Positions 17,114-26,037 are shown, numbered from the stretch's first letter. The stretch is 64,000 nt of DNA from Alkalimonas amylolytica (GCF_900107845.1 NZ_FNRM01000002.1:266896-330895); one strand, 5' to 3'. Translations and numbers: made by a program. The notes: generated by a model from the sequence alone, not told the origin.

Positions 17114-18889
17114 ATGCGTTACCTATTATTATTGATGCTGTTATTGCTGCCCCACCAGAATAGGGCGGAGCCTGCAACCGAGTTCCATATCCATTTGCGC
17201 GTAGACTCAACCGGTCTTAGCAGCGCCCAACTTCAGGCAGCCTACTACCGAAGCTCGATGCAACCACAACGGCTGCGCCTGGGGCATCATCAATTGGTTG
17301 TCACAGGCTTCGATCGCGATAAGAAGAAAGTTTACTCGGCCACTGTTGATGATCCTCGCTGGTTTCATGCCGAGGTGTTTAACCCTGATGATGGCACCCC
17401 GGTTCAGCAACAGCATCTTCAACAGCCAGAAGGGATTCTGCGTTTGCAAATACCCCGGCATCTCTTTGTCGAAACACTTGTCATTGAGGAGGCTGATAAC
17501 AAAAAAATGTTAACCCCTATTGCCATTGAGCTAAGCTCTGTGTTGCCTTTAACAAGCACGACACAAGCAATCGATCTTGACTTGCTGGCACAACAAGGGG
17601 TCTATCCGGTGCTCTTTAGTGGCGATCCTGCCAACCGGGTTGATATGATTGTGTTATCCGAAGGCTACACAGTGCATAGTCTGCCGCGCTTCGCCGCCGA
17701 AGTTGAAAACATTGTAACCGGCTACTTTAACGATCCGGTCTATCAGAACTTCCAGGGACACTTTAATATCTGGCGCGTTGAAGTCGCCAGCCAACAAGAT
17801 GGCACCGGCTACGGCTCTCCAATCAATACCCGTTTCCGCTCGTATTTTAATTGCTTTAACATTGCACGCTTGTTGTGTGTCAACGAGAACCTGGTTTTTC
17901 AATATCTGTACAGCGTGTTACCAGCCGATGCCATTGATAAAGTTTTGGTGGTAGTAAATTCACAAATGTATGGCGGTGCCGGTGGTCAGGTCGCCACCAT
18001 ATCGCTTGCACCAGCCGCTATTGATTTGGCTCTGCATGAGCTAGGCCACAGCTTTGCCGGTCTGGCGGATGAATACGAGTATGGGAATTGCTCCATTTTC
18101 GAGCCTGCCAGTGCCAATGTCACCCGCTTTAGCACTGCTGCTAAATGGCGTCACTGGCAACTGGCGGTGAGCCATATCAGCAGCTATCAAGGTGCCATGT
18201 ACTGCTCTAATGGCATGTATCGGCCAACCTACAACTCCATGATGCGCCAACTTGGCCAGCCATTTTACGAAGTGAACCAGGAAGCCATTGTTCGTAGCAT
18301 TTACGCCAGGGTTGATCCCATTGATCAGGTTCTGCCACAGCCCGGCGAAATCATCCTGCAGCCCGGCGAGCAACAGCTGTTTTCAACCGACACGTTAACC
18401 AATTCGGAGCATAGCATCCGCAGCCGTTGGTATTTGAATGATCAACTTGTTAGTGAGCAAACCGAATGGCTGTTCGATGGCGTGGATCATCCAGAAGGCT
18501 TGTATGAAGTGCGTTTGCATGTGCAAGACGAAACAAGTTATGTTTTAAGCGACCCACAACAGCGGTTGCATTCAGAACGTCACTGGCAGATTCAGTATGG
18601 CAGCTCCTGCACTGTGCCTTCCCGTATTGACAGAGTTCAACTGAGCGGAGTGCATGCCAGAGGGTTTCGGCTAAGCTGGTTACCGCAAGCTACTGCCAGT
18701 CATTACGATGTCTACTATTGGCATACGGTGAATCAGCAATGGTTGCTAAGCCGAACCACAAGCAGCAATTCAGTCTTGTACAGCAACTCGCAACCTGGCA
18801 GCACCTTTTATATGCGTGTCACCGCCAGAAACAGCTGCGGAGAGGCTCCTCCATCCAATTACGTCACGGTACGACTACCATTTCAGTGA
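17114..18889 (+). CDS. Secreted M64-family metallopeptidase with fibronectin type III domain
   Basis: A 591-residue protein with a hydrophobic signal peptide (MRYLLLLMLLLLPHQNRA). The catalytic region has DMIVLSEGYT and the zinc motif HELGHSFAGLADEYE (His308, Glu309, His312), matching the M64 (IgA peptidase) family. A beta-rich region follows, and about the last 85 residues look like a fibronectin type III domain (PSRIDRVQLSGV...SWLP...YNVTVRLPF-like). It is probably exported and degrades proteins outside the cell or in the periplasm. GAGGAG precedes the ATG. It has no obvious tie to nitrate respiration and seems a passenger between the nar operon and the porin. Confidence 0.85.
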   Translation: MRYLLLLMLLLLPHQNRAEPATEFHIHLRVDSTGLSSAQLQAAYYRSSMQPQRLRLGHHQLVVTGFDRDKKKVYSATVDDPRWFHAEVFNPDDGTPVQQQHLQQPEGILRLQIPRHLFVETLVIEEADNKKMLTPIAIELSSVLPLTSTTQAIDLDLLAQQGVYPVLFSGDPANRVDMIVLSEGYTVHSLPRFAAEVENIVTGYFNDPVYQNFQGHFNIWRVEVASQQDGTGYGSPINTRFRSYFNCFNIARLLCVNENLVFQYLYSVLPADAIDKVLVVVNSQMYGGAGGQVATISLAPAAIDLALHELGHSFAGLADEYEYGNCSIFEPASANVTRFSTAAKWRHWQLAVSHISSYQGAMYCSNGMYRPTYNSMMRQLGQPFYEVNQEAIVRSIYARVDPIDQVLPQPGEIILQPGEQQLFSTDTLTNSEHSIRSRWYLNDQLVSEQTEWLFDGVDHPEGLYEVRLHVQDETSYVLSDPQQRLHSERHWQIQYGSSCTVPSRIDRVQLSGVHARGFRLSWLPQATASHYDVYYWHTVNQQWLLSRTTSSNSVLYSNSQPGSTFYMRVTARNSCGEAPPSNYVTVRLPFQ

Positions 18890-19096
18890 TCTTAGGGGTA
18901 TACCCGTCGTATGACTTCGCGTAAATAAAACATGCACAGAGCCAATAGCCTGCCTGGCTGAAGTTTGGCGCTTTTCACAGTACAACTGCTACACCTCCAG
19001 GAACAACGGCCACGGCTGGCTGTGCTTAGCATGGTTAGCCACCTGCCAATCAGGAGGTACCTGACCTACCCTCCTATTGGTAACTGGATGATTTTG

Positions 19097-19140
19097 TTGA
19101 TCTTCATCAAAACCCAGGCACTGCACCCTACTAGTATAAA
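19097..19140 (+). promoter_or_regulatory. FNR-dependent promoter of the porin gene
   Basis: TTGATCTTCATCAA at 19097-19110 is a perfect FNR box. TAGTAT/TATAAA around 19132-19140 can serve as the -10 element, giving a start near 19145 at the class II spacing. The leader to the ATG at 19166 would be only about 20 bases and contains AGGAGG. Confidence 0.82.
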
Positions 19141-19165
19141 CGCCATCAAACCAGGAGGAATTGCC

Positions 19166-20377
19166 ATGAAAGCCCGCCACGCCACTCTACCAGGCCTTGC
19201 TCTGCTGCCAGCTCTGTTCGTTAGTTCACCGATATGCGCTGAAGCAGCAAATTTGAGCAAGGCAATCAATGACAGCACTGTTAACCTGCATTTTCGCTAC
19301 AGGCTGGAGCATGCCGCGCAAGACAATGCATTAAAGGATGCATTGGCGTCTACTCTGCGCAGCCGTTTAACACTCAGCACCGGCAGCATTCAGGGCTTCT
19401 CTGGCTTACTGGAAGTCGATAACGTCTCGGTAGTGGGAGGAGAAACCTACAACAGCACCGTCAATGGCAACAGCCAGTTCAGCGTGGTGGCCGATCCAAA
19501 AGGCACCGATATCAATCAAGCCGCCTTAAAGTACCAGTTCAGTGAAGACACCAGTTTTACCCTGGGACGCCAGCGTATCAATCATCTGAATCAGCGCTTT
19601 TTAGGGGGTGTTGGCTGGCGGCAGAATGAACAGACCTTTGATGGTTACCGGCTGCAGCACAGCTTTACCCCGGCCATCACACTGGATCTGGCCCGTTTGC
19701 ACAACGTCAACCGGGTATTTGGCCCCAAAGGCCCGGCGGCCAATCAGCGTGGTGAGTTTTATACCGGTCTTTTAAGCTGGCAGCTCAGCCCCACTCAGCA
19801 ACTGGCAGCCTATGGCTACGATTTGGATTTTAACGACTGGGCCGTGCGCAGCAGCCTGACCTATGGCCTGGATTATCAGGGTAAATGGGCGCTGGCAGAG
19901 CAGCAAAACCTAAGTTGGCAACTGGCGGCTGCCCGCCAACAAGATAGGCACGATGCCCCGCTTAGTTACCAGCATCATTACCACCGGTTACAGCTTAGCT
20001 GGCAGCTCGACAAATTACAGCTTAGCGCCGGGACTGAGCGACTGGCTGGCGATGGCAACAGTGCTTTTCAAACACCGCTGGCTACCTTGCATGCTTTTCA
20101 GGGCTTTGCCGATTTGTTTTTAGTGACACCAAACGAAGGCTTGCGCGATCAGTGGCTGGGGGTGCGTCATCCGGCCGGCCCGGTACAACTGGCGCTGAAC
20201 TACCACCGCTATCACAGCGATACCGATGGCCGGCGCTACGGCAGCGAGTGGAACCTGACGGCCAGTTACCGTTTCAGCAATCAGCTGCAGGGCATGCTAA
20301 AACTGGCGGATTATCAGACCAGCAGCTTTGCCGTCGATAGCCGGAAATTCTGGCTGATGCTGAGTTATTCGATTTAA
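19166..20377 (+). CDS. Outer-membrane porin, alginate-export-like beta barrel
   Basis: A 403-residue protein with a signal peptide ending near SSPICAEA, then a beta-rich sequence with alternating hydrophobic residues ending in a barrel-type strand (FWLMLSYSI). The pattern resembles the alginate_exp/OprD-like porins often annotated next to anaerobic respiration genes; the substrate is not shown. I start at the ATG at 19166 because AGGAGG lies 7 bases upstream and the signal peptide begins there; the open frame from 18965 would translate across the promoter. The FNR box indicates anaerobic induction, so it may admit nitrate or another anaerobic solute. Confidence 0.8.
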   Translation: MKARHATLPGLALLPALFVSSPICAEAANLSKAINDSTVNLHFRYRLEHAAQDNALKDALASTLRSRLTLSTGSIQGFSGLLEVDNVSVVGGETYNSTVNGNSQFSVVADPKGTDINQAALKYQFSEDTSFTLGRQRINHLNQRFLGGVGWRQNEQTFDGYRLQHSFTPAITLDLARLHNVNRVFGPKGPAANQRGEFYTGLLSWQLSPTQQLAAYGYDLDFNDWAVRSSLTYGLDYQGKWALAEQQNLSWQLAAARQQDRHDAPLSYQHHYHRLQLSWQLDKLQLSAGTERLAGDGNSAFQTPLATLHAFQGFADLFLVTPNEGLRDQWLGVRHPAGPVQLALNYHRYHSDTDGRRYGSEWNLTASYRFSNQLQGMLKLADYQTSSFAVDSRKFWLMLSYSI

Positions 20378-20387
20378 CACAAACAGG

Positions 20388-20490
20388 GATCTGTGCAGGG
20401 CTGCATCGACCGGGTAACGCACTCAGACACGCCGTAAACCCATCCCTGGGGGCTCTGTGCAGCCCGTCCGGGGCTGCAAAGGTCTGCTTA
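20388..20490. repeat. Intergenic palindromic repeat, inverted relative of the narI-ppiC elements
   Basis: The segment around 20429-20455 reads, on the minus strand, GAGCCCCCAGGGATGGGTTT followed by ACGGCGT. This is close to the core of the two copies at 15759-16026. GC-rich GCAGGGCTGCA and TGCAGCCC parts on either side can pair. Open frames here on the minus strand look like by-products. Confidence 0.65.
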
Positions 20491-20582
20491 GCGTACCCGA
20501 ACGATACAGCCTCGAGTTTAGTCGTAAAGCAACATAAGGCATTCCGTACCAACTCCACAGCCAGTTTTCCTGGCTCCTCTGC

Positions 20583-20614
20583 ACCGCCCCTGGTTTTCAG
20601 CGGGCGGTTTTTTT
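20583..20614 (+). terminator. Rho-independent terminator after the porin gene
   Basis: ACCGCCC and GGGCGGT form a 7-bp stem with a 12-base loop, followed by TTTTTTT. It lies about 200 bases past the porin stop, with the repeat element between. Confidence 0.85.
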
Positions 20615-20703
20615 AACTTACAGCAGCACTATCCATGAAGGGGTAAAGGATCCAGCAAAGATGCGGCTCTGAGGCGTTGGCAGCTTTGAGCAGCAGCGAA
20701 AGC

Positions 20704-20717
20704 TTGATCCAGATCAA
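20704..20717 (+). promoter_or_regulatory. FNR box upstream of nrdG
   Basis: TTGATCCAGATCAA is a perfect FNR consensus, centred about 87 bases before the nrdG start. Anaerobic induction of class III ribonucleotide reductase by FNR is established in enterobacteria. Confidence 0.85.
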
Positions 20718-20797
20718 GCTTTCCATCCACAGAACGCCTACCCTGAAACACAAGATATAGACACAAAAATAAATATAAACACTACATGTAGGTTTTT

Positions 20798-21247
20798 ATG
20801 CTGCGTTTTCGTATCGAACAGGTAGTTTGGCAGGAGGTTCCGGGTGAAGTCTCACTGGCCTACACCATCACCGGCTGCCCCCTTGGCTGCAAAGGCTGCC
20901 ACAGCACCGAGACCTGGGATGCCAGCCGGGGCACCCTGCTGACCGATGACTACTTTGAGCAACGTCTGAACCAGTACCAGGGCCTGATCAGCTGTGTGCT
21001 GTTTTTGGGGGGTGAATGGCACAGCACGGAACTAGAACGCAAGCTGAAGCTGGCGCGCCGGCACGGCCTTCATACCTGCCTCTACACCGGCCTGGAAGAT
21101 ATCGAGCCCAAGTTAAAAGCCGAACTGACCTATTTAAAAACCGGCCGCTGGCTGCCTGAGCGCGGCGGCCTGGACAGCCCCACGACCAACCAACGACTGG
21201 TGGATTTACGCACAGGCCAAAGCCTGAACCACCGTTTTATCCGCTAA
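20798..21247 (+). CDS. nrdG: Anaerobic ribonucleotide reductase activating protein
   Basis: A 149-residue radical-SAM protein. TGCPLGCKGCHSTETW supplies the CxxxCxxC motif for the [4Fe-4S] cluster that cleaves S-adenosylmethionine and installs the glycyl radical on NrdD; FLGGEW is the following GGE motif. It precedes nrdD by 15 bases, so activator-first order, whereas enterobacteria have nrdD first. An FNR box lies upstream. The length is normal for NrdG. Confidence 0.93.
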   Translation: MLRFRIEQVVWQEVPGEVSLAYTITGCPLGCKGCHSTETWDASRGTLLTDDYFEQRLNQYQGLISCVLFLGGEWHSTELERKLKLARRHGLHTCLYTGLEDIEPKLKAELTYLKTGRWLPERGGLDSPTTNQRLVDLRTGQSLNHRFIR

Positions 21248-21262
21248 GCAAGGAGCTTGACT

Positions 21263-23098
21263 ATGTTACGTTTACAACCAGACCAACTGCAGCAAAAACT
21301 GGATTTTATCGACCATTACTTAAGCGCACAAAACGCCGCCGATGGCTCGAAAATGGATGCCAACGCCAATGTCACCCAGAAAAACATCGCCACCTTAGAA
21401 GCCGAAATGATGAAAGACATCTTTATTCAGGTCAATCGTGGCAAAGTCAGCCAGAAAATTGCTGAGCTGTTTGGTCCTGAGCTGGCGCAAGAGTACGGCC
21501 GCCAAATCGAGCAGCACGAAATCTATGTGCACGATGAAACCAGCCTAAAGCCTTATTGCGTCTCGGTCACCCTGTACCCCTTCCTGCGCGATGGCCTGAC
21601 CAAGCTTGGCGGTGAGTCGAAAGCACCCCAGCATCTGGAGTCGTTCTGCGGTTGCTTCGTTAACTTTGTATTTGCCATCAGCAGCCAGTTTGCCGGCGCC
21701 GTGGCCACCGTCGAGTTCCTGACTTACTTCGACTACTTTGCCCGCAAAGACTACGGCGACAACTACCTGCAAACCCATCCAAAGCTGATCGCCAATCACT
21801 TACAGCATGTGGTCTATGCGCTCAACCAGCCCGCTGCCGCCCGCGGTTATCAAAGCGTGTTCTGGAACATTTCGGTGTACGATCAGCATTACTTCGACAG
21901 CATGTTCGGTAACTTTGTCTTTCCAGATGACGACTTTACCAAACCCAACTGGCCGTCGGTGGATGCCCTGCAACACTTTTTCCTCGACTGGTTTAATGAA
22001 GAGCGGAAAAAAACCATCCTGACCTTCCCGGTGGTTACCGTCGCCATGCTAACCGAACAGGGCCAATGCAAAGATCAGCAATTTGCCCAAAGCATGGCCA
22101 AACAACTGGCCAACGACAGCTCATTTTTTGTTTATCTGTCGGACAATGCCGATTCGCTGGCCTCGTGCTGTCGGCTGCGCAGCGAAATCAGCGACAATAC
22201 CTTTTCTTACTCACTGGGCGCAGGCGGCGTGGCCACCGGCTCCATCAATGTGATTACCATCAATATGAACCGGCTGGTGCAGGATGGTCGCGATCTGGCC
22301 ACCGAAGTCGATAAGATCCACAAGTACCAGGTGGCCTACCGCAAGCTGATGGAAGAGTATCTGGCCGCCGGCCTACTCACTGTGTACGACGCTGGCTTTA
22401 TCACGCTGGATAAGCAGTTTCTCACCATCGGCATCAATGGCATGGTCGAAGCAGCCGAATCACAAGGCTTGGTGGCCAGCAACAACCCGGCGTACATCGC
22501 CTTTGTGCGTGAGCAGCTAAAAATCATTTTTGATGCCAACAAAGCCGCCAAAGCCAAATACGGCTATCTGTTTAACACCGAATTTGTGCCGGCTGAAAAC
22601 CTCGGTATCAAAAATGCGAAATGGGACCGGGAGGATGGCTATCAGGTACCACGCGATTGCTACAACTCCTACTTCTATGTGGTCGAAGACGAGCAGACCA
22701 ATGCGCTGGATAAGTTTCAGCTGCATGGCAAAGAGCTGCTGGATTACCTGGATGGCGGCTCGGCGCTGCACCTGAACTTAGATGAAAAACTGGATGAAGA
22801 CGGCTACCTGGCGATGCTAAACATAGCTGCTCATACCGGCTGCAATTACTTCTGCGTCAATGTCAAAATCACCATCTGCAATCAGTGCGAAGCCATCGAT
22901 AAGCGCACCCTGCACCATTGCAGCCACTGCAACAGCACCGATGTGGATCACGGCACCCGGGTGATTGGTTACTTAAAACGGGTCTCGGCCTTTAGCAGCG
23001 GCCGGCGTAAAGAGCATGGGCTACGGCACTATCACCGTTCGCCTCAGCCGCTCCGCGCTCAGCCCACAATACCTCAGGCCGTTGCCGCAGAGGCTTAA
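21263..23098 (+). CDS. nrdD: Anaerobic ribonucleoside-triphosphate reductase, short form
   Basis: A 611-residue glycyl-radical enzyme that makes deoxynucleotides without oxygen. Near the end are four zinc-type cysteines (CNQCEA...CSHC) followed by the glycyl-radical segment RVIGYLKRVSAFSSGR. The N-terminus goes straight into the catalytic barrel, so the ATP-cone of the ~710-residue E. coli enzyme is missing. This resembles the shorter NrdD groups, so allosteric control should differ; that is inference from length. I use the ATG at 21263 with AGGAG 7 bases upstream, not the TTG two codons earlier. It is co-transcribed with nrdG. Confidence 0.93.
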   Translation: MLRLQPDQLQQKLDFIDHYLSAQNAADGSKMDANANVTQKNIATLEAEMMKDIFIQVNRGKVSQKIAELFGPELAQEYGRQIEQHEIYVHDETSLKPYCVSVTLYPFLRDGLTKLGGESKAPQHLESFCGCFVNFVFAISSQFAGAVATVEFLTYFDYFARKDYGDNYLQTHPKLIANHLQHVVYALNQPAAARGYQSVFWNISVYDQHYFDSMFGNFVFPDDDFTKPNWPSVDALQHFFLDWFNEERKKTILTFPVVTVAMLTEQGQCKDQQFAQSMAKQLANDSSFFVYLSDNADSLASCCRLRSEISDNTFSYSLGAGGVATGSINVITINMNRLVQDGRDLATEVDKIHKYQVAYRKLMEEYLAAGLLTVYDAGFITLDKQFLTIGINGMVEAAESQGLVASNNPAYIAFVREQLKIIFDANKAAKAKYGYLFNTEFVPAENLGIKNAKWDREDGYQVPRDCYNSYFYVVEDEQTNALDKFQLHGKELLDYLDGGSALHLNLDEKLDEDGYLAMLNIAAHTGCNYFCVNVKITICNQCEAIDKRTLHHCSHCNSTDVDHGTRVIGYLKRVSAFSSGRRKEHGLRHYHRSPQPLRAQPTIPQAVAAEA

Positions 23099-23210
23099 CC
23101 ACCAAACGGCTACCCCATTCGGGGTAGCCACTGCCTCTTTTGCCTGATCGGCCAGCCGCGCTTTGGCTGCTACACTGCTCAACAGTAAGTTAACCGATTT
23201 CAGGTGCCCT

Positions 23211-23612
23211 ATGTTCTCAACCTATCCTCAGTTTATCGAGTTGGCCTGCCAACAGGCCGAGCCGCAGCGATTGTTGTTTGTGCTGGCAAAAGTCCAGCTG
23301 CCCAAAGACGCAACCCCAGAGCAAAAAGCACGCTTTGAGCAGGGCGAAGGCGGTTACCTGGAGTCGGTACTTTGTGTCGATAAACTGCCGGAAGAAGTGC
23401 GGGATTTTGCGGCTTTTGTTGATGAGTCGAAAAAAACCGAACTCGACTGGGATCTGGCCTTTATTTCCAGCATGGAAGGCCGCGCTGGCTTTGCCCCGAA
23501 CTCCGACGAAGCGGTACAGCCGTTAAAGCTGATGGTACAGCGCATTGAAGCCGGCCAGGTGGCGAATTTCCTGGCGGTGAATAAGCAAGGTGAACTCTTA
23601 CAATTTCAGTAA
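23211..23612 (+). CDS. Conserved small protein beside nrdD
   Basis: A 133-residue soluble protein (LACQQAEPQRLLFVLAKVQLP, FEQGEGGYLESVLCVDKLPEEV). I recall this family from Pseudomonas-like genomes, where databases often label it 'ribonucleotide reductase subunit alpha', although it is far too small and has no reductase motif. Its place 112 bases after nrdD may explain or support that label. The start at 23211 is chosen because homologues as I recall them begin near the FSTYPQFIELA block and AGG lies upstream; the longer frame adds 16 unlikely residues. Function unknown. Confidence 0.7.
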   Translation: MFSTYPQFIELACQQAEPQRLLFVLAKVQLPKDATPEQKARFEQGEGGYLESVLCVDKLPEEVRDFAAFVDESKKTELDWDLAFISSMEGRAGFAPNSDEAVQPLKLMVQRIEAGQVANFLAVNKQGELLQFQ

Positions 23613-23851
23613 AGGTTTATGACGATCTACCAACTAGCTACCAATACAAAACCGTATTTGAGTACCCTTCAAGCTCTGGCTCCCAGAGCTATTTACAACA
23701 AATTCGGCGTGATGTTCGAGAAAAAGCTACACAAACTGCCTCCAGAGCTGCCAAACCAGTGTTAGACTACATTGTTGATTCAGTTAGAAGAACTGCTATT
23801 GATGCAGCAAAACATCGTTTAGAGCGCTTTATAAATCCAAGGTTTTATTAA
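23594..23851 (+). pseudogene. Truncated effector-like fragment upstream of a membrane immunity-like gene
   Basis: An 85-codon open frame begins after an in-frame TGA and has no ATG, GTG or TTG until near its end. Its product ends ...VRRTAIDAAKHRLERFINPRFY, and its TAA overlaps the ATG of the next gene by one base. The amphipathic Arg-rich C-terminus resembles the end of the putative effector at 60929-61846 (VRRQLESHVRNHISGLLRR), and the following genes are also alike. I read it as the 3' remnant of an effector gene whose 5' part was lost. The similarity is by eye and weak, so this is a proposal. Confidence 0.5.
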
Positions 23852-24378
23852 TGAAGCAACAAGACACTAATCTTAACTCTTGGCAAGTAGCAGCAGGGTG
23901 GTTACTCATTACAGCGCTCACCATTTTTGGCTTCGTCTATTTCTGGTATTACTTATACCTGCTACTAGATGGTCTTTTCTCCAGCGCTGATGCGATTACC
24001 CTGAATAAAGGCGCCTTTTATTGTTTTGGTGGGGCTATGCTGGGTTGTATCCTCCTCTACTTTGGTATTAACAAGTTACGAGGAAAAGCAGTTACCAAAG
24101 CACAAAACAAAACTGCCAGTTATGGTTTTTTTATCGGTCTTGGCCTAATCGTTATTTTGCCACAGCTGATCCATCATACAACCGAAAACTACTTGCAGGC
24201 TAATGGGTACCAAATATGCGAACTGCAATCACGCAAATGGCTGCATGATAAAGTAATGGTTTACACTCATTCCGCTCAGCACTGCCTGGAGCTTGCTATC
24301 GCTGATTGCACTGCAAATCCACACCGGCAAAAATGCCAAAAGCTTCCTATGTTCAAACCCACCCCACCCATATCCTGA
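23851..24378 (+). CDS. Three-helix membrane protein, putative immunity protein
   Basis: A 175-residue protein with three hydrophobic helices (about residues 13-38, 52-74 and 89-108) and a Cys-containing C-terminal domain starting at NGYQICELQSRKW. The protein at 60399-60932 has the same length, the same three-helix layout and AGYQACPAF at the same place. That gene sits directly downstream of a putative pore-forming effector, so both may be membrane immunity proteins. Here the effector is reduced to a fragment, making this an orphan immunity gene. It differs from its metabolic neighbours in being AT-richer. Confidence 0.6.
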   Translation: MKQQDTNLNSWQVAAGWLLITALTIFGFVYFWYYLYLLLDGLFSSADAITLNKGAFYCFGGAMLGCILLYFGINKLRGKAVTKAQNKTASYGFFIGLGLIVILPQLIHHTTENYLQANGYQICELQSRKWLHDKVMVYTHSAQHCLELAIADCTANPHRQKCQKLPMFKPTPPIS

Positions 24379-24404
24379 CACGCTTCACCACATTCAGCTT
24401 CAGC

Positions 24405-24433
24405 ATCCCGCGGCAAACAGCAGCGGGATTTTT
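24405..24433 (+). terminator. Rho-independent terminator
   Basis: ATCCCGC and GCGGGAT form a 7-bp stem around 11 bases, followed by TTTTT. It lies 27 bases after the stop of the membrane-protein gene. Confidence 0.85.
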
Positions 24434-24560
24434 ACATGAACTTTTTCTGCAGCTGAACGTAATGTAATCAAGGTAATTGGCGGATGCCGGCTAGTCGCTT
24501 GGCACAGAACTGCTTGTTTCCTATACTGGTAACTACTGACTGAATAAAGAGGATACCGTG

Positions 24561-24941
24561 ATGCGATGTTTTGCTCTGTTAGTACCTGTTACGTTGACTG
24601 CCCTGCTTTGGGCATTTAGTGCGACAGCACACCATGGCTGGAACTGGGCCGAAAGCGAACAAACCGAAATGACTGGTACCATTACCGAGATCTACATTGG
24701 CCCGCCACACCCGCGCCTGATGATCGAAACAGAGCACGGCCCCTGGCAGGTGGATCTGGGTAACCCACGTCAAACCCGTGATGCCGGTTTTGTCGAAGGG
24801 GAAGCCGCCGTTGGTGATCTGGTGCTGATCCGGGGCCATCGCTCCAACAACAAGGATGAACACATTATCAAAGCGGTCCGCGCCACCATTGATGACAGAG
24901 TGTACACCTTCTACCCAAGCCTGCTGCGTGAAGACCAATAA
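24561..24941 (+). CDS. Small periplasmic protein, DUF6152-like
   Basis: A 126-residue protein with a signal peptide (VPVTLTALLWAFSATA) directly followed by HHGW, then a small beta-barrel-like domain (MTGTITEIYIGPPHPRLMIETEHGPWQVDL). The AHHGW start after the signal peptide and the length match the family I know as DUF6152, whose function is unknown. AGAGGA precedes the ATG at 24561; a GTG one codon earlier is possible. The next gene starts 22 bases after its stop, so they are likely co-transcribed. Confidence 0.7.
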   Translation: MRCFALLVPVTLTALLWAFSATAHHGWNWAESEQTEMTGTITEIYIGPPHPRLMIETEHGPWQVDLGNPRQTRDAGFVEGEAAVGDLVLIRGHRSNNKDEHIIKAVRATIDDRVYTFYPSLLREDQ

Positions 24942-24963
24942 CCGCTGTTAAAGTACGGTCATC

Positions 24964-25440
24964 ATGCTCACTGAACTGCTGGTCAACCTGGGTGATACCA
25001 CGCTGGCCAGTTGGTTGCGCCAATCCAGCATCGGCTACCCGCTGATCAGCAGTGCCCATATTTTGGGCATCGCCTTGTTGCTGGGGGCCGTGCTGATACT
25101 GGACTTGCGTTTGCTGGGGATCTCCCGCCGTGGCGACTTGAGCATGCTGGCGCCCATACTCAGTCGCTTTGCAGCCGGCGGCCTGTTGCTTGCGCTGATT
25201 ACCGGCCCCCTGCTGTTTAGTGTGCAACCCGCTCACTATCTTGCCAACACGGCTTTTTTGCTAAAACTCGCGTTATTGCTGCTGGCTTTGCTCAATATCC
25301 TGCTGGTGCACCGGCTACCACACTGGCAAGCCCTGCTTGAAGGCCAAAAACCAACACTTTTGCTGCAAGTCACCGCCCTGCTGTCGCTGCTGCTCTGGCT
25401 TGCCATCTTGCTGGCCGGACGCTGGATAGCTTTTGTTTAG
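24964..25440 (+). CDS. Small integral membrane protein
   Basis: A 158-residue protein with four hydrophobic helices. The first contains SSAHILGIALLLG with an intramembrane His, and the loop that follows reads DLRLLGISRRG. This pattern resembles DUF2214/DUF6644-type proteins that often accompany small DUF6152-like genes; I am not certain of the family. Such His-bearing helices can bind haem, but a second ligand is not clear. It forms a two-gene unit with the preceding periplasmic protein. Confidence 0.65.
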   Translation: MLTELLVNLGDTTLASWLRQSSIGYPLISSAHILGIALLLGAVLILDLRLLGISRRGDLSMLAPILSRFAAGGLLLALITGPLLFSVQPAHYLANTAFLLKLALLLLALLNILLVHRLPHWQALLEGQKPTLLLQVTALLSLLLWLAILLAGRWIAFV

Positions 25441-25460
25441 CCCCCCAAATCCAGTGCGCA

Positions 25461-25976
25461 TTAAACCGTTTTTTCTGCCAACTGGCCCTGCTCCATGGCC
25501 GGTACCGCTGCTGCCAATTGCGTCAGCAAGCTAACCAGTGATTTGGGCAATCGCTCATTGAGCTCAATGGTATCCAGCAGGTTTTTCACCGCCAGGGCCA
25601 GTTCAGTATCACCCAGCAAGGCCAGCTTGCGGCGGAAAAACAGCGTGTCCGGATCGGCTTGCTGGGTGATCAGCTGCAGTAAATCCTGACTGTTGGCCCG
25701 AAACAGCACATCCTCTGCCCCATCGGCCAGCACGTTTAACCGGCCTTGTTGCAGTTGCAGGTAAAATTGATAACTCAAATCAGCCACTTCGACCTTCACG
25801 GTTTTGCTGGCAAGAAAATCCAGCTCGCCGGCGGTGAGTTCCCGGCGAAAAAACCCGTTCAGATGCTGACTAAGCCCAAAGCAGCTGACCGGCTTTGGCA
25901 AATAGCGCAATGCCGCCCCTACCCACAAAGGTCCGCGCGCTACCACCTGTTGGATAACCCATTTTCTATTTAACAT
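25461..25976 (-). CDS. ubiT: Ubiquinone biosynthesis accessory factor UbiT (SCP2 domain)
   Basis: A 171-residue protein with an SCP2 sterol-carrier-like domain (FFRRELTAGELDFLASKTVKVEV through LLGDTELALAVKNLLDTIEL). UbiT is needed for oxygen-independent ubiquinone synthesis, probably by presenting the lipid intermediates to the Ubi proteins. It is divergent from ubiU and ubiV, the classical gene neighbourhood, and shares a 139-bp promoter region with an FNR-like box. No membrane helix is visible. Confidence 0.93.
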   Translation of the reverse strand: MLNRKWVIQQVVARGPLWVGAALRYLPKPVSCFGLSQHLNGFFRRELTAGELDFLASKTVKVEVADLSYQFYLQLQQGRLNVLADGAEDVLFRANSQDLLQLITQQADPDTLFFRRKLALLGDTELALAVKNLLDTIELNERLPKSLVSLLTQLAAAVPAMEQGQLAEKTV

Positions 25977-26037
25977 TCAATAACTTCCAAACCGTTAATC
26001 CGGTACACTGATGATACTGAAATCAAGCAGGCTTTGT

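Noticed and set aside
18965-19165. 67-codon N-terminal extension of the porin gene
   Set aside because: It crosses the FNR box and promoter; the signal peptide starts at the ATG at 19166.
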